Source: Proteobacteria bacterium UBA6908
GTDB lineage: Bacteria; Pseudomonadota; Gammaproteobacteria; Acidiferrobacterales; UBA6901
Length of the DNA: 37,843 nt
Direction: 5' to 3'
Assembly (NCBI GenBank): GCA_002451085.1
Contig: DKBE01000110.1
Coordinates: 16,033-53,875 of the forward strand
The notes beneath the pieces are model-generated. The model searched no databases. It was not told where the DNA came from and saw only the letters and a list, made by a program, of their open reading frames with translations. This document shows positions 16,703 to 24,120 of this stretch, piece by piece (the first letter of the stretch is position 1; every line of letters starts with the position of its first letter). The position numbers and the translations under genes are program-made.

Positions 16703-16936
16703 TTACAGACCGGCTATGCTCACCTTCAAACCGCGCTCGTGCAGGTGTTCGCGCAAGGTGCTGGTGGCGACCAACTTCGGGTTATAGGCCACCTCCAGCA
16801 TGTGCGGCTGTTTCGGTACGAAGTGCGCCGAGACGACACCATCACAACCCTGCAGATCGCGTTCAATATTGCTGCGTTCCTGACTCTTCAGGTCGGCAGG
16901 GACATGAAACAGAATATCGGCAATGACAATATCCAT
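16703..16936 (-). CDS. HMA-like ferredoxin-fold protein without the metal-binding CxxC
   Basis: A 77-residue protein with the beta-alpha-beta-beta-alpha-beta layout of heavy-metal-associated domains: DIVIADILFHV strand, helix around SQERSNIERDLQ, DGVVSAHFV and LEVAYNP strands, helix TLREHLHERG, last strand KVSIAG. The MxCxxC loop that binds copper or zinc in this family is absent; only one cysteine (GCDGV) remains. A perfect AAGGAGGTT precedes the ATG. It follows the YbaK-type gene by 44 bp on the same strand and probably shares its transcript. It is more likely a structural or protein-binding relative than a metallochaperone. Confidence 0.75.
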   Translation of the reverse strand: MDIVIADILFHVPADLKSQERSNIERDLQGCDGVVSAHFVPKQPHMLEVAYNPKLVATSTLREHLHERGLKVSIAGL

Positions 16937-16980
16937 GACAACCTCCTTGGGCGGTCACGAGGTCGGCGGAACCGTTGCGT

Positions 16981-17451
16981 CTAGGCGTGGTGAGCAAACT
17001 GTCCGTGACGCACCCCGGCCATCATGGCACCGAATGCAGGGCCGCTCATGTGCACAAGTGCCTCGTGATCGCCGGCCTCGAAGTACACGTCCGTCTGTGC
17101 GAGCAGGTGGTCATCGATAACGGTTTCAACCCGATAGGCGGGCCCAATGGCCGGGATGGCGCCGCGCTCGCAATCGGGAAAGACCTTGGCGACTTCGCGC
17201 TCAACCGCGAGGACGATGGGACGCCGAAGTTGCTGACGCAGCTTGCCGAGATCGAGACGGTGCGTGGCGGGGATGACGGCGATCAGGAAACCGGTTTCGT
17301 CCTCCAGCAACACCGATTTGGCCACCTGCGTGCCGGGCACATGGGCCATCTCAGCGGTGCGCAAGGATGTCACCGTTCGCGGGTGCCGAACCAGGTCATA
17401 ATCGACATCACGCTCCTTCAGGAACAGCTCAACGGATTGGGCGATGGACAT
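16981..17451 (-). CDS. YbaK/ProX-family aminoacyl-tRNA deacylase-like protein
   Basis: A 156-residue single-domain protein of the YbaK/EbsC superfamily, which hydrolyses mischarged aminoacyl-tRNA in trans. Family features are the conserved lysine in VAKSVLLED, the strand GFLIAVIPATHRLDL, and the C-terminal GDHEALVHMSG. Length is typical for free-standing members. AAGGAGGTG lies before the ATG. It forms a short unit with the HMA-like gene. The amino acid cleared (Cys-tRNAPro, Ala-tRNAPro or other) cannot be told from sequence alone. Confidence 0.88.
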   Translation of the reverse strand: MSIAQSVELFLKERDVDYDLVRHPRTVTSLRTAEMAHVPGTQVAKSVLLEDETGFLIAVIPATHRLDLGKLRQQLRRPIVLAVEREVAKVFPDCERGAIPAIGPAYRVETVIDDHLLAQTDVYFEAGDHEALVHMSGPAFGAMMAGVRHGQFAHHA

Positions 17452-17790
17452 GGGACACCTCCTTGTCAGTCGGCACTACGATGCCGGGCAAACAACCGAA
17501 TGCCTCCGGGGACGGGAAGCAGAGGAGGCAAGAAATATTTGATAATTACAGAAATCATACAGCTGCTCGACTTGGCGAGGCAACGAAATATTGTTGCCAC
17601 TGGCGAACATGATGCCGAGCCATGAATCATGGTGGTCATACAAGAAATGTATCGGGTGAGTAACAGCAAACCGTATCGTACCGATAGTTAAATCACAGCC
17701 GATTCTGGGCGATATCGGTTGGATAAGAATATTTGATTGCAGTTCAGCAGCTTCATTGCTTCGAAGCGACTGCGCCCGGACGGAAGGTTG
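17452..17790. other. 340-bp intergenic gap in the stress-type cluster
   Basis: AT-richer than its surroundings, it separates the YbaK/HMA unit from the BON unit on the same strand, so it probably carries the promoter of the YbaK gene. I see only a small palindrome GCTTCGAAGC (17758-17767) and no coding frame, terminator or RNA gene. Confidence 0.4.
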
Positions 17791-18537
17791 TCATGCTCGC
17801 CCCGAAACACGCCGGACCTCCAGTCGGTTGACCACATCGCGGACGCCAACCAAATACCAGGCCGTGTACTCGGCCTGACGCCGCTCCTCCTCGGCTGTCA
17901 CGACACCGCTTAACGCGACGACACCACTGCGCACATTGATACCCAGGTCATCGGCATGCAGCATCAGCGGGTCCTTTTCCAGCACCAGGCGCAAGGCATC
18001 CGCTATCTCGCCGTCGTTGTCGGCCTCGGGTGGTTCGACGGACAGTTCGTTCAGTACATCGCGGCACCCCGGGGCCCACCAGGCGAATGCGCCGGCCAGC
18101 CGCTTATGCGACAGGCTGCCGACATGGCCGGTGAGCTCGACCACACCATCCGTGACCGTCAAGCCGATCACTTCTGTGCTGCCCGGTGGGGTGCGCAGCG
18201 CTTCCATGACGCCCTTGTGGTAGATATGTACGGCACAATCGCGCAGCGTCGGTTCTTCGAGGAGCGTTTGCGTGACCGAGGCACGGATCGCACCATCACC
18301 GCGCGGCTCACCGGGGCGGACTCGCAGGCGGTCGATGACACCGTCCACGCCGTCGATGCGACAGACGCACTCATAGGCGCGCCGCTTGGCGATAATGTTT
18401 TCGACTTCACCGTCCAGCGACAGTGCGCGGCTGACGACGTTATATTCGATGCGCACCGGCCAGCGGTGCAGGTTTACTCCCGGTTCGCGCTCAAGCGCTG
18501 CAAACACGGCTTTTTCCACGGCAGTGCGTTCAGTCAT
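17791..18537 (-). CDS. Triple BON-domain protein
   Basis: A 248-residue protein built of three BON modules (about 1-70, 80-160 and 170-245). Each has the pattern helix, then (L/V)xLxGxVxxxxxRxxA, then (G)VxxVxNxLxV: examples are SLDGEVENIIAKRRA, ELTGHVGSLSHKR and ALSGVVTAEEERRQA. BON domains bind phospholipid or other ligands and occur in envelope-stress proteins such as OsmY, but this protein has no signal peptide, so it probably acts in the cytoplasm or at the inner membrane. AAGGAGGCGAG precedes the ATG at 18537, which rules against the longer frame. It lies 54 bp after the 85-residue gene on the same strand. Confidence 0.88.
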   Translation of the reverse strand: MTERTAVEKAVFAALEREPGVNLHRWPVRIEYNVVSRALSLDGEVENIIAKRRAYECVCRIDGVDGVIDRLRVRPGEPRGDGAIRASVTQTLLEEPTLRDCAVHIYHKGVMEALRTPPGSTEVIGLTVTDGVVELTGHVGSLSHKRLAGAFAWWAPGCRDVLNELSVEPPEADNDGEIADALRLVLEKDPLMLHADDLGINVRSGVVALSGVVTAEEERRQAEYTAWYLVGVRDVVNRLEVRRVSGRA

Positions 18538-18591
18538 CTCGCCTCCTTCGATCTGGACAATATTGCTCAGCAACGTGTTCCAATCAGCCGC

Positions 18592-18849
18592 TTAGCCCTG
18601 CAGGTGCTTGCGCAACTCATTGAGCATCCGGTCACGCGCAGCGGCATCGATGCGGCAGGCCAGGAGAGTTTGCTCATCCACATTCAGCACCGAGGATTGC
18701 CATCCGCTGTTCGGCGCGCATTCGATGCGTACTTCCCAGTGATCGGTGCGGGGCTCGACCTCGAACAGGTAGGCCGCGAGGCCCAGCTGATCGAGCAGGG
18801 CTTGCACGGTTTCACGCGCCTCGATCAGTGTCTTCTCGCTGAACTGCAT
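18592..18849 (-). CDS. Conserved-looking 85-residue protein, function unknown
   Basis: A small cytoplasmic alpha/beta protein. The N-terminal helix EKTLIEARETVQALLDQLGL is followed by strands (YLFEVEPRT, HWEVRIECA, WQSSVLNVDE) and a C-terminal helix RDRMLNELRKHLQ. The order helix-strand-strand-strand-helix with regular polarity argues for a real folded protein. AAGGAG precedes the ATG at 18849. It stands between the YdcH-cupin gene and the BON gene with 37- and 54-bp gaps, so it belongs to that operon. I do not recognise the family. Confidence 0.75.
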   Translation of the reverse strand: MQFSEKTLIEARETVQALLDQLGLAAYLFEVEPRTDHWEVRIECAPNSGWQSSVLNVDEQTLLACRIDAAARDRMLNELRKHLQG

Positions 18850-18886
18850 GCCGGTCTCCTTGTTACTGCACAACGGCGGCAACCGC

Positions 18887-19450
18887 TCAATCGTAACCGT
18901 ACAACCAGCGGGTGGTACCGGTATGCAGATTGCGCACGGTGTGCATTACCGCGCGCGGGATAAACAGCTCATCGCCCGGTTCCAGCTCCCAGTCCTCATC
19001 GTGCATGTGCACACCCAGCCGGCCCTCGACCACCGTCACCAGCTCGTCGGTGTCGTGCACGTAGTCACGCCAGATCTTTCCGGGTGCGTCAACGAAAGCA
19101 CGGCACGAAAAACCGCGCGCAATCCAGTCGCGCGTTACCAACCCGGTATCGACCGGCTGGCGAAATTTGTGGCGGACCACAAATTCGTCATTGCTGATTG
19201 CTATCGGAATACGGCCAGTGAGCATTCCATACAACCGGTCCTTGAGGTGAACACGCCGGCGCTTGAGTGCTTCGGTATAGTCGTCCGACGGTGTCTCAAT
19301 CTCCTGCTCGATACGATAGATCTCATTGTCGATCGCCTGATAGACGGCATATAAATGACGAAAAGATGTACTTTCGAGCTTGAGCTCGTGGACGCGCGTC
19401 TTGAGCTCGGGAAACTCGTGCGTCAGGTCGCGATGATGTTCGAGCTCCAC
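18887..19450 (-). CDS. YdcH(DUF465)-cupin fusion protein
   Basis: A 187-residue protein joining two usually separate modules. Residues about 1-75 match the DUF465/YdcH coiled-coil pattern (HHRDLTHEFPELK, YQAIDNEIYRIEQE, LKRRRVHLKDRLYGML). Residues about 95-187 are a cupin: HDTDELVTVVEGRLGV fits motif 1 and PGDELFIPRAVMHTVRN fits motif 2. A GTG at 19450, 22 bases after the preceding stop, is taken as start; the longer ATG-led frame would overlap the BCAM0308-type gene by about 70 bp, but the ribosome site at the GTG is weak. The cupin may bind a metal (His, Asp, His in place); no reaction is known. Confidence 0.78.
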   Translation of the reverse strand: MELEHHRDLTHEFPELKTRVHELKLESTSFRHLYAVYQAIDNEIYRIEQEIETPSDDYTEALKRRRVHLKDRLYGMLTGRIPIAISNDEFVVRHKFRQPVDTGLVTRDWIARGFSCRAFVDAPGKIWRDYVHDTDELVTVVEGRLGVHMHDEDWELEPGDELFIPRAVMHTVRNLHTGTTRWLYGYD

Positions 19451-19472
19451 CGTCGTACCGGGTGTGCCGCCG

Positions 19473-19976
19473 CTAGCGGCTCCAGACAACACGCAGTAGG
19501 TCACCTTCGTCGGTGTAGCGGCTGTCGAGTTCACCGTGGTAGGCATGCCGCAACGCCTCGCCGATACCGTGTGTCAGATGTGAATCGGTGAAGGTCACGA
19601 CCGTCTTGCCGGCTTCATCCTTGACCTCCATGATCCGTTCCAGCGGGTGCTCGGCGCGCGCTTTGGCTTCGGTATTGCGCACGAGGTGCAGGATTTCATC
19701 ACGATGCTCTGCATAGAACGGGCCGCTCAGCGTGAGTTGACCGGCTGGTACCCGATCGCGGGATCGCTGACAGGCCGGACAAAGATGTGCTTCGGCACCC
19801 GGCGCGGCCGCGCCCCACTGCCAGCGGCCGCCATGAAAGATGGCTCCACAGTCGGGGCAGGTGGAAGGTTCTTTCCATTTGCCACGGGCACGATATGGGT
19901 CGCCGACATGTTCTTCATCCATACGATCGCGACGTGGCTGATGGCTGTAGTCGCTGCGATTTCTCCGGCCTGTCAT
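19473..19976 (-). CDS. BCAM0308-family protein with a zinc ribbon
   Basis: A 167-residue protein whose N-terminal third is a treble-clef or ribbon with CPDCGAIFHGGRWQW and CPACQRSRD. The C-terminal part holds the motifs GPFYAEHRDEILHLVRN, EHPLERIM and SHLTHGIGEALRHAY characteristic of the family named after Burkholderia cenocepacia BCAM0308, a gene in the low-oxygen-activated locus as I recall. It is the first gene of a minus-strand operon with YdcH-cupin, an 85-residue protein and a BON protein. GGGAGAAAG precedes the ATG. Its biochemical role is unknown; it resembles RNA- or ribosome-associated zinc proteins. Confidence 0.88.
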   Translation of the reverse strand: MTGRRNRSDYSHQPRRDRMDEEHVGDPYRARGKWKEPSTCPDCGAIFHGGRWQWGAAAPGAEAHLCPACQRSRDRVPAGQLTLSGPFYAEHRDEILHLVRNTEAKARAEHPLERIMEVKDEAGKTVVTFTDSHLTHGIGEALRHAYHGELDSRYTDEGDLLRVVWSR

Positions 19977-20003
19977 GGCGCTTTCTCCCGAGAATGACTC
20001 AAC

Positions 20004-20019
20004 ATTAACTTAAGGTAAT
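20004..20019. promoter_or_regulatory. Near-palindrome upstream of the stress-type operon
   Basis: ATTAACTTAAGGTAAT is a 16-bp palindrome with one mismatched pair around CTTAAG. It begins 28 bp upstream of the BCAM0308-family start, in the place of a promoter or operator. No known regulator pattern fits closely. Confidence 0.3.
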
Positions 20020-20232
20020 CCTAATAAAGATGGGCTCGGGACGTCATTGATGGAGGTCAAAATGGCGCTTCTCGGTCACGGGGCAGACAGGGGTCGGCAA
20101 TTCAACTTTTCCTGAAAATGCAGGGTTGCCCACCGGGCTGGGCGGTGTCCGGGTTCTGTCCGGGCTCATGGCCAATCCACCCGGAGTGGTTTAAGTTTAG
20201 GTATTCAACCCAATCGTGACAGCTGGCTGGAA

Positions 20233-20715
20233 ATGGCAATCCGCAACGACGGCTTCAGCATGATGGAATTACTGATGGTGCTTGCCGTCATCGCGATACT
20301 GGCGTTGATGGCCGTCCCGAATTTCTCCGAGAAGATAGTCCGCGATCAGATTCTGGAAGCGCTGCCATTGGCGGACATCGCCAAGGCACCTATCGCTGCT
20401 TCGTGGGCAATCGGCAAGACCTTTCCCGTCGATAACGAGAAGGCCGGATTGCCCGACGCGGACAAGATCGTCAACAATTTCGTGAGCTCGGTACTGGTTC
20501 GAGAAGGGGCGATTGATATTACCTTCGGTAACCGTGCGCACGCCCAGATCAAGGGGAAGGTGCTCACCTTGCGCGCGGCCGTAGTGGACGAAGCGCCCGT
20601 CGTTCCGGTGACCTGGGTTTGCGGCTACGCATCGGCGCCCGACAAGATGTCATTGCGGGGCTTGAATAATACCAACGTCCCCAAGTTGTATTTGCCATTG
20701 AAATGCCGGCAATGA
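20233..20715 (+). CDS. Type IV pilin-like protein
   Basis: A 160-residue prepilin. A six-residue basic leader (MAIRND) ends in G7, followed by FSMMELLMVLAVIAILALMAVP: the prepilin peptidase site with F8 as new N-terminus, E12 at position 5 of the mature chain and a long hydrophobic helix. The globular part is about 125 residues and has two cysteines, C130 and C158, which could make the C-terminal disulfide loop of major pilins. No assembly ATPase, platform protein or peptidase gene lies near, so it is an orphan that would need machinery encoded elsewhere. It could be a major pilin variant or a minor pilin/pseudopilin. Confidence 0.85.
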   Translation: MAIRNDGFSMMELLMVLAVIAILALMAVPNFSEKIVRDQILEALPLADIAKAPIAASWAIGKTFPVDNEKAGLPDADKIVNNFVSSVLVREGAIDITFGNRAHAQIKGKVLTLRAAVVDEAPVVPVTWVCGYASAPDKMSLRGLNNTNVPKLYLPLKCRQ

Positions 20716-20740
20716 CTAAGGACACAAGACTCGTTTTCAG

Positions 20741-21523
20741 TTAATCGTCAATCGACGGGTGTTCGCGCATGTCGTTGACCACCATTGACAAATCCAGCCG
20801 GTAGCGCGCATCCAGTTGCCGCGCTTCAGTCATCAGGCGCGACCATTGCGGGAAATACCGGTCGTTTTTGATCGCAAAGGCGATCAGACTTCTGCTGTCA
20901 CGCGGTCGGCTCCACCACACACGACCATCGAATATCCTCTTGAGGCGGTCAAGGTAAACCGTGCGGTTCGGTTCCCCGCCCCACAGGTTGACAACCAGCA
21001 CCCCGTTGGTCGCCAGCGCCTTCCAGCAATTGGCATAGAACGGTTCCGAACATAGACAGGCTGGCAGGCCGGCGGCATCGTACCCGTCCACCAGGATGAT
21101 GTCGGCCTGGATGTCGTCGCGCGCGAGGTAGTCGCAGGCATCCGTCTCCACGATTCGGAACCGGCCGTCATCCGGTGGAATCAGGAACTGGTCGCGTAGT
21201 GCGATCACTTCCGGATTGATTTCCAGCGTGGTGACACGTGCCTGTGGAAACCGGCGGTGGCAATATTTCGAAAGCGATCCTCCGCCTAGGCCAACCAGCA
21301 GGATATCGCGGGGCGTGGCATTGAAGAGCTGAAAGCCCATCATCGCCCGGGTATAACTCAGATCCAGCTCGAACGGTTCGGACAATCGCATCGAACTTTG
21401 CACCACTCCGGCACTGAAATGCAGGCTGCGGATGCGCTCGCCGTCCAGGACGCGCGGCTTTTCCTGGCCATCCACCAGAATCTGTACAACGTGGCGAAGG
21501 GTGGGAAGAATGTGTTTCGTCAT
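20741..21523 (-). CDS. Spermidine-synthase-like methyltransferase-fold protein
   Basis: A 260-residue protein with the Rossmann-like fold of polyamine synthases: ILLVGLGGGSLSKY is the glycine-rich nucleotide loop, TTLEINPEVIAL ends in the acidic ribose-binding residue, and VETDACDYL and DIILVDGYDA match the adenine and catalytic loops. The YTRAMMGF segment corresponds to the substrate-binding YHEM region of true spermidine synthases but differs in sequence, so the substrate may not be putrescine. No adenosylmethionine decarboxylase gene is nearby. The start has no clear ribosome site. It is divergent from the DUF2238 membrane protein. Confidence 0.82.
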   Translation of the reverse strand: MTKHILPTLRHVVQILVDGQEKPRVLDGERIRSLHFSAGVVQSSMRLSEPFELDLSYTRAMMGFQLFNATPRDILLVGLGGGSLSKYCHRRFPQARVTTLEINPEVIALRDQFLIPPDDGRFRIVETDACDYLARDDIQADIILVDGYDAAGLPACLCSEPFYANCWKALATNGVLVVNLWGGEPNRTVYLDRLKRIFDGRVWWSRPRDSRSLIAFAIKNDRYFPQWSRLMTEARQLDARYRLDLSMVVNDMREHPSIDD

Positions 21524-21595
21524 CTGAATAATGTATATAAGGGGTTCCTGGTAACTTCCGGTCTATTCAGGCAAATTCAGGACCATCATCCCAGT

Positions 21596-22219
21596 ATGAC
21601 CAGACCATCCTACACCATCCCCTTGCTGCTGCTGGGCCTGTACGGGCTGGTGTTTGCCGCCTGCGCCATCTCGCCGTATGACCGGTCGGTGTGGTGGGCG
21701 GAAAACATCCCGGCGCTGGTCATTGTGACGTTGTTGATATGGATTTCGCGTGGGCATCGATTCTCAAACACCAGCTATGTCCTCATGACGGTGTTCATCG
21801 TGCTGCATACCATCGGTGGCCATTTCACCTTCGAACGCGTACCGTTCGGTGCCGTGTCGGAATTCTTCGGTTTCGAGCGCAATCATTTCGACCGGGTCGC
21901 GCACTTCTCGGTCGGCTTCTATGCCTATCCGATCGCCGAATACCTAATGGTAAAGCGGCTCGTGCACAGCCGCTGGATCGTGGCGCTATTTCCGCTGTTT
22001 GCCATTGTCACGGTGGCCGGCGTCTATGAAATCATTGAGTGGCAGTATGCGTTGAACTCGGATCCGGCCGCGGGCAATGCGGTGCTAGGCTCGCAAGGGG
22101 ATATCTGGGATGCGCAAAAGGATATTCTTGCCGATACCCTGGGCGCCATGCTGGTGTTGCTGCTATTTTTCTTTCGCCACCGGGATACGCTGAGGACCGA
22201 GTCGAACCGGAGCGTCTAG
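21596..22219 (+). CDS. DUF2238 (YjdF-like) inner-membrane protein
   Basis: A 207-residue membrane protein with about six hydrophobic helices. The length and motifs (FIVLHTIGGHFTF, RNHFDRVAHFSVGF, YEIIEWQYAL, GDIWDAQKDILADTLGA) match DUF2238/YjdF. The conserved acidic and histidine residues inside these membrane-near motifs suggest an enzyme or a proton/ligand site, but no function is established. The start at 21596 (MTRPSYTI) is chosen because upstream in-frame sequence is antisense to the neighbouring gene and not membrane-like. It is divergent from the spermidine-synthase-like gene with 72 bp between. Confidence 0.88.
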   Translation: MTRPSYTIPLLLLGLYGLVFAACAISPYDRSVWWAENIPALVIVTLLIWISRGHRFSNTSYVLMTVFIVLHTIGGHFTFERVPFGAVSEFFGFERNHFDRVAHFSVGFYAYPIAEYLMVKRLVHSRWIVALFPLFAIVTVAGVYEIIEWQYALNSDPAAGNAVLGSQGDIWDAQKDILADTLGAMLVLLLFFFRHRDTLRTESNRSV

Positions 22220-22267
22220 GCGGAACAGCAAGACGAATTTTCAGGCGAGTGGCGTCGCTGGGCCGCA

Positions 22268-23131
22268 CTAGTGCCGAGTCTCATTCAGCAGCGCGCGATA
22301 TCGCACGACCTGCTCATCATCGTCGCCCAGCAATTCAAACAGGGCAAGCAGACCTTGGCGGCCGGCGTCGCGGCGAAAGTCGCGGTTGCGGCGCACGATT
22401 TCCAGCAGCTGCTGCATGGCAGGCTCAAAGTTGCTGGCCACCAGATGCCGGGCACTCAGCTGGTAGCGAGCTTCCAGATTATCCGGATGATCGGCAATCG
22501 CTTTTTCAAGCGCTTCCATTGATGGTGCCTCACGCGCCGCGCGCAGAAATGCGACATGTGTCGCCAGCTTGTGGAGTTCAGGATCTGAGCGGGATTCTTC
22601 CGGTAGTGCCTGAAGCAGATCATCGGCCTGGGCGTAGCGCTCCTGCAGCACCAGCAGCTTGGCCAGTTCCAGCGGGATGCGTGGATGGTGCGGATCGGCG
22701 AGCGCGGCCTCGGCAGCAAGACGGACGGCGTTTTCAGTCTCACCGCGTGCCTGAGCGGTGAGCGCAATGCGCAATCGGCCATCAGTCGTATCCGTTAGCT
22801 GCTTGTCGATGAAGCGACGCAGAGTTTCTTCCGACTCCGCGCCGTGCAGGGTGTCCACCACATTCCCGTTCCGGAACACCTTTACCGTCGGCAGGCTCAT
22901 CACCCCGTGCGTGCGCGCCAGCTGTCCGTAATCGTCGGTATTGAGCATAACCAGCAGGAAACGACCGCCGAATTCGTCGGCCAAGCGCACCAACCGCGGC
23001 ATCAGCATCAGGCACGGCCCGGCGCGCGGCGACCAGTAGTTCACCAGCACTGGGCCCTTGTCGGAATTCTCCAGCACGAGGCGGGAAAAGGTGTCCGCCG
23101 TGGTATCGAAAACGAACGGAGAATCGGCCAT
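22268..23131 (-). CDS. cnoX: CnoX/YbbN-like thioredoxin-fold co-chaperone
   Basis: A 287-residue protein with a thioredoxin domain (about 1-110) and a TPR region (about 115-287), the domain order and length of E. coli CnoX (YbbN), a chlorine-activated holdase that hands proteins to GroEL or DnaK. The active-site region reads WSPRAGPC: the first cysteine of the WCGPC motif is alanine (A37) and only C40 remains, so it cannot act as a normal thiol-disulfide oxidoreductase. The cis-proline loop (SLPTVKVF) is intact. The gene stands alone between a DUF2238 gene and a cold-shock gene. Confidence 0.88.
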   Translation of the reverse strand: MADSPFVFDTTADTFSRLVLENSDKGPVLVNYWSPRAGPCLMLMPRLVRLADEFGGRFLLVMLNTDDYGQLARTHGVMSLPTVKVFRNGNVVDTLHGAESEETLRRFIDKQLTDTTDGRLRIALTAQARGETENAVRLAAEAALADPHHPRIPLELAKLLVLQERYAQADDLLQALPEESRSDPELHKLATHVAFLRAAREAPSMEALEKAIADHPDNLEARYQLSARHLVASNFEPAMQQLLEIVRRNRDFRRDAGRQGLLALFELLGDDDEQVVRYRALLNETRH

Positions 23132-23412
23132 ATCGCCGTAACCATATCGAAATCGCCGGAACGGTAAAAGTGCGAAAATTAAAAGGATATTGAAGGCCGG
23201 TGCCGGCCGGGGAGGCAGGGAGCCCCGGAAGACGGAGGGTTAAATAGTAGTAGCTATTGTTACTAAAATGTGTATTATGCCGCCATTGCAGTGCATTCCT
23301 CGTAGTCAGTTCGGTAGTTCACCTCCTGTTGTTTCGGAAGCCACTCCCGCCAATTCGCTTTCAGGAACAATCTGCAATTTATCGCAATCTCAACTTACAG
23401 AGGTGTATTTCC

Positions 23413-23616
23413 ATGGCTACAGGTACAGTCAAGTGGTTCAACGACGCCAAAGGCTTCGGCTTCATTTCCCCGTCGGACGGCAGCAAGGATGTGTTCGTGC
23501 ATCACACCGCCATCCAGGGCAGTGGCTTCAAGTCTCTGGCTGAAGGCCAGCAGGTGACGTTCACGATCGAGCAGGGCCCGAAGGGTCCGTCGGCGGCGAA
23601 TGTCCAGCCGGCCTAA
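23413..23616 (+). CDS. Cold-shock protein (CspA family)
   Basis: A 67-residue single cold-shock domain. RNP1 is KGFGFI and RNP2 is DVFVHH; the start [16 protein letters not shown] is canonical. It binds single-stranded RNA or DNA and melts structure. The start at 23413 is fixed by family alignment and by AGAGGTG at 23398-23404; a longer in-frame start at 23257 is not credible. A leader of at least 130 bases lies before it, with an AT-rich stretch near 23241-23278 likely to hold the promoter; cspA-type genes often have long structured leaders. A strong terminator follows at 23651. Confidence 0.96.
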   Translation: MATGTVKWFNDAKGFGFISPSDGSKDVFVHHTAIQGSGFKSLAEGQQVTFTIEQGPKGPSAANVQPA

Positions 23617-23650
23617 GCAGCTCGCACTGCGCAAGCGGCTTTGAAGGAGA

Positions 23651-23681
23651 GGCCCCGCCATGGTGCGGGGCCTTTTCTTTT
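23651..23681 (+). terminator. Rho-independent terminator after the cold-shock gene
   Basis: GGCCCCGC (23651-23658) pairs exactly with GCGGGGCC (23665-23672) around CATGGT, followed by TTTTCTTTT. Confidence 0.9.
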
Positions 23682-23709
23682 GTGTTCACTGAATTTATCC
23701 GAGGGTCCT

Positions 23710-23865
23710 ATGGCAAAGCCCAACTACAATTTTGAAAAACGTCAGCGCGAGCTGGCCAAGAAAAAAAAGCAGGACGAAAAACGCAAGCGCAAGCTCGAGA
23801 AAGGCGCTGCGCCGTCCGACGAGACAGAATCCAAGGGACCAGAGACGCCCGGCGAGCAGACCTGA
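23710..23865 (+). CDS. Lysine-rich 51-residue conserved protein
   Basis: A very basic N-terminal helix (MAKPNYNFEKRQRELAKKKK) followed by an acidic, disordered tail. Proteins with the same MAKPNYxFEKRQRELAKKKK start are common next to or near cold-shock genes in proteobacteria, in my recollection, but have no assigned role; nucleic-acid binding is likely from the charge. GAGGG precedes the ATG. It follows the cold-shock terminator by under 30 bases and may be expressed by read-through or its own promoter. Confidence 0.8.
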   Translation: MAKPNYNFEKRQRELAKKKKQDEKRKRKLEKGAAPSDETESKGPETPGEQT

Positions 23866-24120
23866 CGGTCTGTCCGGCATAGACTGTCAAAACACGTTCG
23901 AAGCGACCTCGTTGTTTGAAGAACATCGGTCGAACTATCACCCGGGGCCACCCCGGCGTTGATGGTCGTTGTTCGTACCACATCCTCCCGAGTACATCAC
24001 CGCTGTACGTCTGCTCACGCCAACGCCAGCACCACATCGTGCTATCTTTCCGCCAGAACGGCGGCGATAGCGAGCCAGCCAGACCAGACGGCAATACATC
24101 TTCAATGGAACGCTGCATCG

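Noticed and set aside
23195..23225. GC-rich hairpin before the cold-shock gene (CCGGGG with CCCCGG)
   Set aside because: No T-run follows in either direction and the stem is short, so it is not called as a terminator.
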